Part shown: positions 1 to 7,093 of the stretch, in pieces | How the letters are laid out: the number at the start of each line of letters is the position of its first letter | Position numbering within the stretch: position 1 is the first letter of the stretch | DNA from: JAAYGD01 sp964609995 | GTDB taxonomy: Bacteria; Bacillota_I; Bacilli_A; RF39; UBA660 | DNA: 15,853 bases | Direction: 5' to 3' | Assembly: GCA_964609995.1 (NCBI GenBank) | Contig: CAZSTI010000016.1 | Span: forward strand, 1-15,853 | Notes under the pieces: model-generated | Database searches by the model: none | What the model was told of the DNA's origin: nothing | The model's input: the letters and a program-made list of their open reading frames with translations, nothing else | Position numbers and translations under genes: made by a program

Positions 1-110
1 GATAATTTTTCTATTTTAATTTTTTCTTTTTTTAATCTTTCTAATAATAAATTTGTTTGAGTTTCTTTACCCGAACAATCAGTACCCTCAATAACAATTA
101 ACTTACTCAT
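1..110 (-). CDS. tmk: Thymidylate kinase (dTMP kinase), N-terminal part; runs off the left edge
   Basis: The minus strand from 110 encodes 36 codons that begin MSKLIVIEGTDCSGKETQTN and remain open at base 1. The P-loop GTDCSGKETQ at residues 9-18 directly after a hydrophobic beta strand is the thymidylate kinase signature (usually EGxDGxGKxTQ), with Cys where most family members have Gly. Family members phosphorylate dTMP to dTDP in the cytoplasm for DNA synthesis. ATG 110-108 is chosen because GGAGAG lies at 115-120; the ATG at 114 reads into TAA after three codons. An extended -10 promoter lies just upstream. Only the first sixth of the protein is visible, so a related deoxynucleoside kinase cannot be fully excluded. 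Confidence 0.85.
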   Translation of the reverse strand, partial: MSKLIVIEGTDCSGKETQTNLLLERLKKEKIKIEKL

Positions 111-142
111 CCATCTCTCCTATCATATTATTATCTAAAATG

Positions 143-151
143 ATTATATCA
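143..151 (-). promoter_or_regulatory. Extended -10 promoter of the thymidylate kinase gene
   Basis: The minus strand reads TGATATAAT, a perfect TATAAT (143-148) preceded by TGn. A 17-nt spacer would place a weak -35 TTAATA at 166-171. Transcription would start near 136, giving a leader of about 25 nt before the ATG at 110. Confidence 0.6.
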
Positions 152-152
152 T

Positions 153-184
153 AAAAAAGAAATTATATTAATTTATAATTTCTT
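153..184 (-). terminator. AT-rich intrinsic terminator of the flavodoxin-domain gene
   Basis: On the minus strand AAGAAATTATA (174-184) pairs over 11 bp with TATAATTTCTT (157-167) around a 6-nt loop and runs into six T residues (153-158). The 5' arm overlaps the last codons and the stop of the flavodoxin-domain gene. The stem has few G-C pairs, so termination may be leaky. Confidence 0.55.
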
Positions 185-637
185 CTCTTCTTTTATATAT
201 TTGATTATATCCTTTAGATTTTCTTCGCTTACAAAATTACCACCATTAATATATATATCATATAGTTCTGGTTTTACTTTTCCAAACTTTTTCATTAACT
301 TACCCGCAATCTTAAACATAAATTTCATTATACCCTTTAATTTTGTATAATCTATTCCTCCTTGTAAATAAAAGAATTTTTCATTTATTTTATTAGATTT
401 AATAATAGAATTAGAATTTTGTACAGTTTCATTAGCTAATCCAACAGCAATAGTACATATCTTATTAGTTATATCTTTATAACCCATTAACTTTCCAGCA
501 TTAACCCATCCTATAAATATAATATCATCTTTACCTTTGTACTTTTCAATTGATATGCATTCAATATTTAATGCTTTAGATAACATCTTTGCATATTTCT
601 CAGTATGCCCTGTTTTACTACAATAAACAATTTTCAT
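173..637 (-). CDS. Flavodoxin-domain protein (small FMN-binding candidate)
   Basis: This 154-residue protein opens with MKIVYCSKTGHTEKYAK. A first beta strand leads into SKTGHT (residues 7-12), the phosphate-binding loop (S/T-x-T-G-x-T) of flavodoxins that holds the FMN phosphate. The length suits a single flavodoxin fold, and an alternating beta/alpha pattern follows (residues 38-42 IIFIG and 61-66 CTIAVG). Flavodoxin-fold proteins carry electrons or act as small quinone or protoporphyrinogen reductases; the partner cannot be told from this context. No membrane segment or signal peptide is visible. ATG 637 is supported by an upstream GGAG (around 643-648). The gene is monocistronic, with its own extended -10 promoter and terminator. 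It is divergent from classical flavodoxins, so the FMN call rests mainly on the one loop. Confidence 0.75.
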   Translation of the reverse strand: MKIVYCSKTGHTEKYAKMLSKALNIECISIEKYKGKDDIIFIGWVNAGKLMGYKDITNKICTIAVGLANETVQNSNSIIKSNKINEKFFYLQGGIDYTKLKGIMKFMFKIAGKLMKKFGKVKPELYDIYINGGNFVSEENLKDIIKYIKEEKKL

Positions 638-696
638 TTAAACTCCTATATATAATAATGATTTTTGTTTGTTTAATCTTCCTATTTACATATAAA

Positions 697-705
697 ATTA
701 TATCA
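697..705 (-). promoter_or_regulatory. Extended -10 promoter of the flavodoxin-domain gene
   Basis: The minus strand reads TGATATAAT, with TATAAT at 697-702. No convincing -35 is seen at 16-18 nt spacing, as is common for extended -10 promoters. The start would be near 690, leaving a leader of about 53 nt before the ATG at 637. The promoter lies only 14 nt beyond the stop of the 1086-residue gene, and no terminator is visible between them. Confidence 0.6.
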
Positions 706-718
706 CATTATATATTTA

Positions 719-3700
719 TTAAATTACTAATCGTTTAATATTACTGTTCTCTTGATCAATATATATAGATGATATTTTTTCTTTAATAGAATCAATTTCC
801 TTTCTTGCTTTTTTATCAAAACTTAAAACACATTCTTTAATTATCTCTTTATTATCATTTAATATAACATACCAATTATCTCCAGAAATTGCTATTTGAT
901 TGCTATCTTCTGATATTTCTTCAAAATTATCGTTTTTTTCATGTATACTTCTTATTGCATTTATTTTGTTTACTTTTTTTAAATTATCTTCCCTTAAATA
1001 TCCAACTAATACATCAGATCTATTTCTTTCATAACATGCTCTAACATTTTCAAATATAATATCATCGCTAGATATAAGTGGTTTTGAAGAAGCCAAGCAT
1101 ACTATATTATATTTTCCATAATCAGTATAAAAATAATTATTATTATGACTTTCATATAAATTTGATGTTGCATAAATAAATAAATCCCAATCTTCACTTT
1201 CATTATCCATAGGAGTATCTCCTATTTTCCTTTCAATTTGCCTTGGAACATAATTATCAGAATCTTCATATGCATAGCTTCTTGTTATAAATACATAATC
1301 TATTTTATCAGCCTCTTTTAAATTGTATTGAGAAGTACTTACAATATCCTTACACGCTAGTTCAAAAACCTTTTTTATTTGATCTTGCTCTGTTTTATGT
1401 ATTCCAACATATCCAACACCACCCTCATCATTTATAGTTCTAAGTTGATTAAAAAATACACAGTTTCCATTTCTAAATCCTGCTGCTCTTCCTACAAGAT
1501 TATCATATTCATCAGTTATTTTTATAACAACTCCATTTTTATCTAAAGCACAATAATGTAAAAAATCATTATCATTTCCATCAACCCTAAAACAAGAGTC
1601 CATTGTTATTCCTACTAACAAAATATTTTCATCTAGATGATCAAATGTAGAATACTTATAGTTTGCATCCTCTCCAAATACATAAGGTATAGTTGATTTT
1701 TCTCTTTTAACCATATTAGAATATAAAACAACCGCCTTATTTACAATTTCAGCTCTTTGAGATGAAGTATATCCTCTATATTTATTTAATTTGTCTATTA
1801 AATTTTCACCAAGTAAAGCAACGTCTCTATTATCCGAATAAATATTTAAATTACTTACTTTTAATATTTCCGCAATATTAGAATAATCAATTTTTTTATT
1901 AATTAACTTTGAGTAAATAATTTCAAAATTACTTATTAAATTTAAATATTCAGAAAAATCCATTTGTTCATTTAATTTTTCTATAAGTCCATATTTAATA
2001 TCTCCATAATTTATTTTGTGTTCATAATTATTAATAATTAAATATAAAATCAATAAATTATTACTATTCGTAAAATCATAAATGTATTTAAATATATCGT
2101 CATTATCTAGATTATCCAAATTACCTTTTCGACAAATATCAAATGAAAGCTCTCTGAAATTTTTATATTCTGTCTTCTTAAAAAAATAATCCCAAGAAAA
2201 TATATAATTATTGTCATTAAATTTTAGATTATTCTCTAATGAAGATAACAAAGAATCATCAATTTTTTCATCAATAATAATATCTTTCATATATAACATG
2301 ATATCTTTATTGATTTTATTATAAATAGTACAAGTTTTGTTATATTCATTAAATGAATTTAACTCCAACTCATTAAAATTATCTCCATCAAAATAATAAC
2401 TATTTGTTTTTTGATCAAATTTTATATATTTTAAATATTTTTTTACTTCTTCTCCATCATATTTTATATAATTTGAATTTAATCTATTAACTAATTTTGA
2501 AATTTTTATAAATCTATTATATTCTTCATATCGACTAGGAATATCCATGTAGTTTTCGAATGGTTGATTCAATACAATATAATTATAAATCATATCTTTA
2601 TATTCATATTCAGATATTTGAAAATTGTTTTTCTCTTTTATTGATTTAATTAGATTAAGAACACTTTCATCCTTAGTTAATAATAAATGTTCAAATTCTC
2701 GCCTTTGTTTTTCAAAATACAATATCCTTTTTATTTCCGGATTATTAGTATTAATTTTATAGTATTTTTTTATTAATTGCATGTATTCATCTATTCTTTG
2801 TTTCTTATATATTTCTTTGCTTTTGGATATATATAAAGACGAAAAATATGATATATTATCTTTTGATTTTTTTAATAATTTCTTTTTATTATTTAAGTTA
2901 TTATCATGAAATATTTCAAAATATTCTCTCATTGAATTATCAAGTTCTTGAAACCTTTCGTTTAATATTATCATAATATTATCCATAAAGTTCATTTCAT
3001 TAATAGCTTCTTCATATGTCAATCCCTTTTGTAGATATCCACATATTTTTCCAAACATATTTTGATAATTATCATCATTATTATTCGGATCTTTTTTTAA
3101 TACATTCCAATCAATTTCTGACAATAATTCAAAAAAATTATAATAGTTTTTTATTAATGGATTGTTATTAAGTATTGACTTAATAAAATATTCATAATTG
3201 TCTTTTTCTTCTATTTGAACATGCATGTATACTTCTTCTTTAAAAAACCAATCTAACATTTTAGGATCTTTAAATAACATGAGACAATTATCTAATACAT
3301 ATAAATCATTTTTATTATAGTAGTTATTTAAAAATAGGGCTTTAAAAATATCAACATCATTTCTTAGTGCTTCTGGTACAAAATATATACTATTAGGATT
3401 ATTATTAATAGAGTTAAGTATTATTTTTTTATTATATTTTAAAAAGTCCGGGCTCAAATTATTAATAGTATAATCAGTCTCACTTAAAATTGAAACAAGT
3501 CTTTCAATATCGTTTTCTTTTAAACTATCCCACATTACACTATTTGCAGAAATTGGAGATCTATTTATTGAACTAATAATAACATCAACATTATTTTTCA
3601 AATACTTAGGACTGTTTGAATTTATTATATAACTATTTGTTATTGCGGTTTTTATAACAAGCTTTTTTATATTATCGCTTTCATTTAATATATATTCAAT

Positions 3701-3979
3701 GCTATTAATGTCCTTTTCTATTGAATTTTGTACACAGCCTTCATTTGATTTAATAAATTCAGGTGTACTTTCATTAATTACCATTTTTCTTTTTATAAAT
3801 GCATTAATTATTTTTTCTTTTAATTTATCGTCTATTTCAAATTCTGTATTATTTATAAGTGCACTTCTCATTAAGTTTTTATTTTCTTTATCTATTGAAA
3901 ACTGAAATTTAAAAACATTAGTATTAAGTCTACTTACTAAATCAATTAATCTACATAATTCTTTTTTATTTAGTTTCAT
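719..3979 (-). CDS. Unrecognised 1086-residue protein with N-terminal repeats and a conserved-looking C-terminal domain
   Basis: I do not recognise this gene. Residues about 69-218 hold three imperfect repeats of ~50 residues, each opening N..SP.(F/Y)(I/L)K.N followed by SI...P-S and an ND/DI helix (starts near 69, 119 and 172). They resemble the DUF4116 type of helical repeat, a low-certainty comparison. Residues ~220-760 are Asn/Lys/Glu-rich and look helical. Residues ~780-900 look like a folded domain with motifs MDSCFRVDGND, FLHYCALDKNG, VGRAAGFRNGN and NQLRTI; it contains Cys796, His809, Cys811 and Cys841. No signal peptide or membrane span is visible, so the protein is probably cytoplasmic. 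The ATG at 3979-3977 overlaps the TGA of the upstream peptidase gene as ATGA and sits 6 nt after a strong GGGGGA-type site, so the two are translationally coupled. Possible roles (enzyme or phage/defence effector) are unproven. Confidence 0.8.
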   Translation of the reverse strand: MKLNKKELCRLIDLVSRLNTNVFKFQFSIDKENKNLMRSALINNTEFEIDDKLKEKIINAFIKRKMVINESTPEFIKSNEGCVQNSIEKDINSIEYILNESDNIKKLVIKTAITNSYIINSNSPKYLKNNVDVIISSINRSPISANSVMWDSLKENDIERLVSILSETDYTINNLSPDFLKYNKKIILNSINNNPNSIYFVPEALRNDVDIFKALFLNNYYNKNDLYVLDNCLMLFKDPKMLDWFFKEEVYMHVQIEEKDNYEYFIKSILNNNPLIKNYYNFFELLSEIDWNVLKKDPNNNDDNYQNMFGKICGYLQKGLTYEEAINEMNFMDNIMIILNERFQELDNSMREYFEIFHDNNLNNKKKLLKKSKDNISYFSSLYISKSKEIYKKQRIDEYMQLIKKYYKINTNNPEIKRILYFEKQRREFEHLLLTKDESVLNLIKSIKEKNNFQISEYEYKDMIYNYIVLNQPFENYMDIPSRYEEYNRFIKISKLVNRLNSNYIKYDGEEVKKYLKYIKFDQKTNSYYFDGDNFNELELNSFNEYNKTCTIYNKINKDIMLYMKDIIIDEKIDDSLLSSLENNLKFNDNNYIFSWDYFFKKTEYKNFRELSFDICRKGNLDNLDNDDIFKYIYDFTNSNNLLILYLIINNYEHKINYGDIKYGLIEKLNEQMDFSEYLNLISNFEIIYSKLINKKIDYSNIAEILKVSNLNIYSDNRDVALLGENLIDKLNKYRGYTSSQRAEIVNKAVVLYSNMVKREKSTIPYVFGEDANYKYSTFDHLDENILLVGITMDSCFRVDGNDNDFLHYCALDKNGVVIKITDEYDNLVGRAAGFRNGNCVFFNQLRTINDEGGVGYVGIHKTEQDQIKKVFELACKDIVSTSQYNLKEADKIDYVFITRSYAYEDSDNYVPRQIERKIGDTPMDNESEDWDLFIYATSNLYESHNNNYFYTDYGKYNIVCLASSKPLISSDDIIFENVRACYERNRSDVLVGYLREDNLKKVNKINAIRSIHEKNDNFEEISEDSNQIAISGDNWYVILNDNKEIIKECVLSFDKKARKEIDSIKEKISSIYIDQENSNIKRLVI

Positions 3980-4752
3980 GTTCTTCCCCCTTCTTTTTTT
4001 ATTAATGTTCTTGGAAAATAGTAATTTTCACCAAAATAATAACTATAATAATCTGCTTGCTTTTCTTCTCCTTTTCGTTGATATTCGAACTGATTAATTT
4101 TTTCATAATCTACTGATAAAATATTTCCAACTTTATTTATTGAATATTTTAAATCATCTAATGCGATATACTCGGTTATTCTATGTTCATTATAATATCC
4201 TACACTTAAATTTACACCCGCAATATTCCATGCCGTTGACAATAAAGATATGTCACTATATGAACCACTTTGCTTTTCATATCCAAAACTTTTTATAAAA
4301 TCTATAAATTCAGTGTTCATACAACCATAAAAAACACAATCATTTTTTCCTTTTCTATCCAAATTAATTAAAAATTTTACATTTGGTTTATCTAATAAAT
4401 GTACTGTTTTATATGCTCCAATTAAACCTTTTTCTTCATCTTCAGTAAACAAGACATAGGGTTTATATTTTTCTAATAACTTTAATACAGCATATACTCC
4501 ACATCGATCGTCTCCACCAAGACCATTATAAGAAAATAATAACTTATATTCATCATTATACATAATATCAACTGGAGGTTTTTCAAGAATAGTATCCATG
4601 TGCGCTATTAACATTACTGGAATGTTTCCTTCTCCATACAAAAAACCATCCTCATTTATAGGATTATATTCATGTTTAATTAACTGCTTTTGTAAATACA
4701 ATTTTATTATTTCATTATTCATTTTTAATAATTTAATTAACTCGTTTTTCAC
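3976..4752 (-). CDS. M20/M28/M42-type zinc aminopeptidase-like hydrolase
   Basis: This 258-residue protein carries the metal-site series of dinuclear zinc exopeptidases in order: HMDT (His51, Asp53), GGDDRCG with bridging Asp81 or Asp82, EExGLxGA (catalytic Glu106 and ligand Glu107), LDRKG (Asp132) and EHR (His190). All the expected metal ligands seem present, so it is probably active. Family members hydrolyse N-terminal residues or small amide bonds. At 258 residues it is shorter than typical members (about 340-450), which suggests a minimal catalytic domain without the extra dimerisation or PDZ-like domain. The start is GTG 4752-4750, preceded by GAGGGG at 5-nt spacing; the ATG at codon 11 has no ribosome site. 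It is the first gene of an operon and its stop overlaps the next start as ATGA, which points to a joint function with the 1086-residue protein. Confidence 0.8.
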   Translation of the reverse strand: MKNELIKLLKMNNEIIKLYLQKQLIKHEYNPINEDGFLYGEGNIPVMLIAHMDTILEKPPVDIMYNDEYKLLFSYNGLGGDDRCGVYAVLKLLEKYKPYVLFTEDEEKGLIGAYKTVHLLDKPNVKFLINLDRKGKNDCVFYGCMNTEFIDFIKSFGYEKQSGSYSDISLLSTAWNIAGVNLSVGYYNEHRITEYIALDDLKYSINKVGNILSVDYEKINQFEYQRKGEEKQADYYSYYFGENYYFPRTLIKKEGGRT

Positions 4753-4775
4753 AAAATCCCCTCTTTAGGTTTTAT

Positions 4776-4804
4776 ATTCTACATCTATTATTGTTTTTAG
4801 TCAA
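4776..4804 (-). promoter_or_regulatory. Sigma-A promoter of the peptidase / 1086-residue protein operon
   Basis: On the minus strand TTGACT (4799-4804) is followed after exactly 17 nt by TAGAAT (4776-4781). This is the best -35/-10 pair in the window. The start would be near 4769, about 17 nt before the GTG start at 4752. Confidence 0.75.
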
Positions 4805-4814
4805 ATAATAATTT

Positions 4815-4841
4815 AAAAAAAAGAATTACTAATTGTAATTC
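4815..4841 (-). terminator. Intrinsic terminator downstream of the EGHSR-motif gene
   Basis: On the minus strand GAATTAC (4835-4841) pairs with GTAATTC (4823-4829) around a 5-nt loop, followed by eight T residues (4815-4822). It lies 38 nt past the stop at 4879 and just before the promoter of the peptidase operon, separating the two units. Confidence 0.7.
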
Positions 4842-4878
4842 ATATGTTTAACTGGTGCATATATTTAAAATAATTGCA

Positions 4879-5457
4879 CTATACAATCATTCTCATATCA
4901 TATTTTTCCATTTCTTCATTTGAGCAGTATCCTACAAAAGCATTAGTATTTTGAAGTAATTCTGGCTTTAGTCCATATATTGTCATTCTTGAATGACCTT
5001 CAATAATCAAGAATTTAATATTATTACTTGTTAATAATATTATAGGAGGAAACTTATTGGTTTTTAAATACTCTAAACCATTTATTATTGGTTTGTTTGA
5101 AACGTTATAAATAGTAATTTCCTTTTTAATATTTTTTGCTGCTTCTAAAGGAAGAGATGTGTGATTTGATAATTCATTCCAATAATCATAATTTAAATAA
5201 TAAATATTGTTTATATCTTTTTTAGATAACAAAGCATATTTCCAAATTATATTTTTAGGAAATTTATTAAATACTTCTTTATCTGGATAACCTCTATAAT
5301 GATGTAATATTGTCTTTCTTAATATATTTTCTTTTCTATTATCAATATTACCATTTGTAATAATATTATCATCTATTTTTAAAGCATTTAATATTCTATG
5401 TAAATTTTCAATAAATCTTTCGGATTTTATTTCTCCTTTTAAAAATTCCAAAATCAT
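4879..5457 (-). CDS. Uncharacterised protein with ParB-like EGHSR motif; 5' end probably frameshifted
   Basis: The open frame encodes 192 residues from an ATG at 5457 that lacks a good ribosome site. I do not recognise a named family. Near the C-terminus KFLIIEGHSRMTIYGL (EGHSR at residues 153-157) resembles the (D/E)GxxR core of ParB/sulfiredoxin-fold proteins, and YWNELSNHT (residues 92-100) looks like another conserved motif. A much better start lies at 5479 (ATG after AAGGAT at 6-nt spacing) but in a different frame: it begins MKIIRESNDFG and stops after 23 codons. Removing one T from the T4 run (5450-5453) or the nearby T5 run fuses it to the body, giving about 199 residues starting MKIIRESND. 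This suggests a frameshift mutation, phase variation or a sequencing error. The gene has its own promoter and terminator. No function is assigned. Confidence 0.6.
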   Translation of the reverse strand: MILEFLKGEIKSERFIENLHRILNALKIDDNIITNGNIDNRKENILRKTILHHYRGYPDKEVFNKFPKNIIWKYALLSKKDINNIYYLNYDYWNELSNHTSLPLEAAKNIKKEITIYNVSNKPIINGLEYLKTNKFPPIILLTSNNIKFLIIEGHSRMTIYGLKPELLQNTNAFVGYCSNEEMEKYDMRMIV

Positions 5458-5479
5458 TTGATTCTCTAATTATTTTCAT
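5450..5479 (-). other. Probable displaced 5' coding segment of the EGHSR-motif gene
   Basis: ATG 5479-5477 follows AAGGAT (5485-5490) at good spacing and encodes MKIIRESNDF before reaching the T4 run at 5450-5453. It is out of frame with the long downstream frame by one base, so it probably represents the true N-terminus cut off by a single-base insertion. Confidence 0.5.
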
Positions 5480-5513
5480 ATTACATCCTTCAACAAAGTT
5501 TTCAACTAATATA

Positions 5514-5522
5514 ATTGTACCA
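5514..5522 (-). promoter_or_regulatory. Extended -10 promoter of the EGHSR-motif gene
   Basis: The minus strand reads TGGTACAAT: TACAAT at 5514-5519 preceded by TGn. Transcription would start near 5507, about 28 nt before ATG 5479, which supports that codon as the original start. It sits right after the terminator of the upstream tRNA unit. Confidence 0.55.
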
Positions 5523-5523
5523 T

Positions 5524-5549
5524 AAAAAACGAACTACCTAAGCAGTTCG
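5524..5549 (-). terminator. Intrinsic terminator after tRNA-Leu, end of the dnaG-sigA operon
   Basis: On the minus strand CGAACTGC pairs with GTAGTTCG (8 bp with one G-U) around a TTAG loop (stem 5530-5549), then six T residues (5524-5529). It begins 14 nt after the encoded CCA of the tRNA. Confidence 0.85.
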
Positions 5550-5563
5550 ATTTAAACTCTTAA

Positions 5564-5647
5564 TGGTGCGAGAAAAGGGACTCGAACCCTCACGAATAAT
5601 TCATACGCACCTCAAGCGTACGTGTCTACCAGTTCCACCATCCTCGC
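5564..5647 (-). tRNA. tRNA-Leu (anticodon GAG)
   Basis: The 84-nt minus-strand sequence folds as a class II tRNA. The acceptor arm GCGAGGA pairs with TTCTCGC, the anticodon stem TACGC/GCGTA encloses TTGAGGT (anticodon GAG at 5611-5613), there is a long variable arm, the T loop is GGGTTCGAGTCCC, and CCA is encoded (5564-5566). GAG reads CUC and CUU leucine codons. The 5' end lies only 3 nt after the stop codon of the HAD phosphatase gene, so the tRNA must be cut out of the upstream mRNA by RNase P unless a promoter lies inside that gene. A terminator follows directly. Confidence 0.97.
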
Positions 5648-5650
5648 AAA

Positions 5651-6145
5651 TTAAAACAAATCTAATAATTGGTCCAACTTACTTATTGATCTATATTTAT
5701 AAACCTTATCTACTTTAGTTGAAAACTTTATAGAAATCCCGCCTTCTTCACTCCATTCATCTAAATTTACTCCATAATCATCAACTAATATTGAGTTCTT
5801 AGTCTCTAACATTTTAGCTTTTGATATATCTTTTGGAACTATTATTTTTGTTATATCTGGAAGTTTTTTTTCTAAAAAATTGATTTTAGCAATAGCTTCT
5901 TGCATAGAATTTACATGAGTTAAAATTGCAACATTAAATTTATTGGATTTTCTTAATTTAATTATTTGATTAATACTATCATTAATTTCTGGAGTTTCAT
6001 TTACTATCTTTTCCCAATCTAAACCAGCAAATATTTCTCTTTTTTTATATTCATCGTTTAAATCAATATTTCTATCTAATAATACTTTATCTAATACAGG
6101 TATGGTATCTAATATTACTCCATCAAAATCAATATACAAATTCAT
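5651..6145 (-). CDS. HAD-superfamily phosphatase / 5'-nucleotidase-like protein
   Basis: This 164-residue protein has all four HAD motifs. Motif I is DFDGVILDT (nucleophile Asp6, acid/base Asp8). Motif II is ILTHVNS (Thr76). The motif III lysine is in VPKDISKAK (Lys105 or Lys109). Motif IV is LVDDYGVNLDEW (Asp122, Asp123), followed by GGISIKF, a pattern common in NT5C-like or phage-type 5'-nucleotidases. It probably hydrolyses a nucleotide or other small phosphate monoester in the cytoplasm; the substrate is unknown. I chose ATG 6145, 7 nt after GGAG at the end of rbgA and 1 nt after its stop; the frame is open up to an ATG at 6166 inside rbgA with no better site. It is translated in tandem with rbgA and followed at 3 nt by tRNA-Leu. 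Confidence 0.8.
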   Translation of the reverse strand: MNLYIDFDGVILDTIPVLDKVLLDRNIDLNDEYKKREIFAGLDWEKIVNETPEINDSINQIIKLRKSNKFNVAILTHVNSMQEAIAKINFLEKKLPDITKIIVPKDISKAKMLETKNSILVDDYGVNLDEWSEEGGISIKFSTKVDKVYKYRSISKLDQLLDLF

Positions 6146-6146
6146 T

Positions 6147-7001
6147 TTATTCTCCATATCTATCAAAGGTTATATTTTTTATTTTACCATCCCTTATATC
6201 CTTCAATATTAGTTTATACACTTTATTATAATCTACTTCTCCACCTTTTATCAAGCATCCTCTATTTTTGCCAATTATATCAAGTGCTTCAATAGTGTCT
6301 TCTATATTATCTATGTTATAAATATCCTTTAAAATCTTAGGATAATATTTAATTAATTTGTTTAGTATAAAAAGGGACACTTCATCAATGGGCAAAATTT
6401 CTTCTTTTATAGAAGAAAGAGACGCAAGATTAAAAGATTTTTCAATACTATCAATATTTGGATATAGTAATCCCGGACTATCTAATAACTCAATTCTACT
6501 ATTAGTTCTAATCCAACTTAATTCCTTTGTAACACCTGGCATGTTACCTACTTTTGTGCTTCTTTTTCCAACAAGTTTATTAATAAAAGTTGATTTCCCT
6601 ACATTAGGTATTCCAATTATTAAAGCCCTATATTTTCTTTTAAGTAAGTTTTTTTCTTTTCTATTTAAATTGAAATTATTCATTAATTCTTCAACTTTTA
6701 AATATATATCATTAATATTATCTTTAATTAAATCATATTTTAATACAATATATCCTTTTTCTTCATAATGTTTAATCCACTTACTGGTTTCTTCTTTATC
6801 ACATAAGTCATATTTAGTCATTATCATTATTCTGGGTTTATCTTTTATTAGTTCATCAATATCTTTAATTTTAGATGAATTGGGGATTCTAGAATCAATC
6901 AATTCGAAAACAAAATCTATTAATTTTAGATTTTCTCTTATTAATCTTTTTGTTTTAGCCATATGGCCCGGATACCAATTAATTGTTGTATTATTATTCA
7001 T
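6147..7001 (-). CDS. rbgA: Ribosome biogenesis GTPase RbgA (YlqF)
   Basis: This 284-residue protein is a circularly permuted GTPase, length typical of RbgA. It starts with the family hallmark NWYPGHMAKT (residues 8-17), whose His13 matches the histidine needed for GTP hydrolysis in YlqF. The motif order is G4 TKYD (62-65; Thr replaces the more common Asn), G1 GIPNVGKST (130-138), G2 around PGVTKE (Thr158) and G3 DSPG (174-177), followed by the C-terminal ANTAR-like RNA-binding helical domain. RbgA drives a late step of 50S subunit maturation. ATG 7001 is chosen because AAAGGAG (7010-7016) precedes it by 8 nt; an in-frame GTG at 7010 overlaps that ribosome site. It follows trmK after a 92-nt gap that may hold an extra promoter. 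Confidence 0.93.
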   Translation of the reverse strand: MNNNTTINWYPGHMAKTKRLIRENLKLIDFVFELIDSRIPNSSKIKDIDELIKDKPRIMIMTKYDLCDKEETSKWIKHYEEKGYIVLKYDLIKDNINDIYLKVEELMNNFNLNRKEKNLLKRKYRALIIGIPNVGKSTFINKLVGKRSTKVGNMPGVTKELSWIRTNSRIELLDSPGLLYPNIDSIEKSFNLASLSSIKEEILPIDEVSLFILNKLIKYYPKILKDIYNIDNIEDTIEALDIIGKNRGCLIKGGEVDYNKVYKLILKDIRDGKIKNITFDRYGE

Positions 7002-7048
7002 AGAAACCACTCCTTTAGAAAAGGTTCAAAACATATTATTGATTTAAC

Positions 7049-7077
7049 CTTATACACATTTCCAAATATATTTTAAA
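7049..7077 (-). promoter_or_regulatory. Possible internal promoter before rbgA
   Basis: On the minus strand TTTAAA (7072-7077) and TATAAG (7049-7054) are spaced by 17 nt in the 92-nt trmK-rbgA gap. Both boxes are imperfect, so readthrough from upstream may be the main source of transcription. Confidence 0.3.
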
Positions 7078-7093
7078 GTTATTATTAACGATA

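Noticed and set aside
719..3979. Assigning the 1086-residue protein to a named phage, toxin or defence family
   Set aside because: No catalytic signature of a known family was recognised, and the resemblance to DUF4116-type repeats is too loose to carry a function.
4854..4878. Inverted repeat GTGCA...TGCAC just after the EGHSR-motif gene, considered as a terminator
   Set aside because: Only five firm pairs around a long loop, no T tract, and a better terminator follows at 4815-4841.
6147..7001. RbgA G4 motif reads TKYD where most RbgA proteins have NKxD
   Set aside because: (N/T)KxD is an accepted form of the G4 guanine-binding motif and all other motifs are intact, so the GTPase is probably normal.
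7023..7049. Inverted repeat GGTT...AACC in the trmK-rbgA gap, considered as an operator or RNA element
   Set aside because: Only about 7 bp with a bulge and a long AT-rich loop; expected by chance at this composition.
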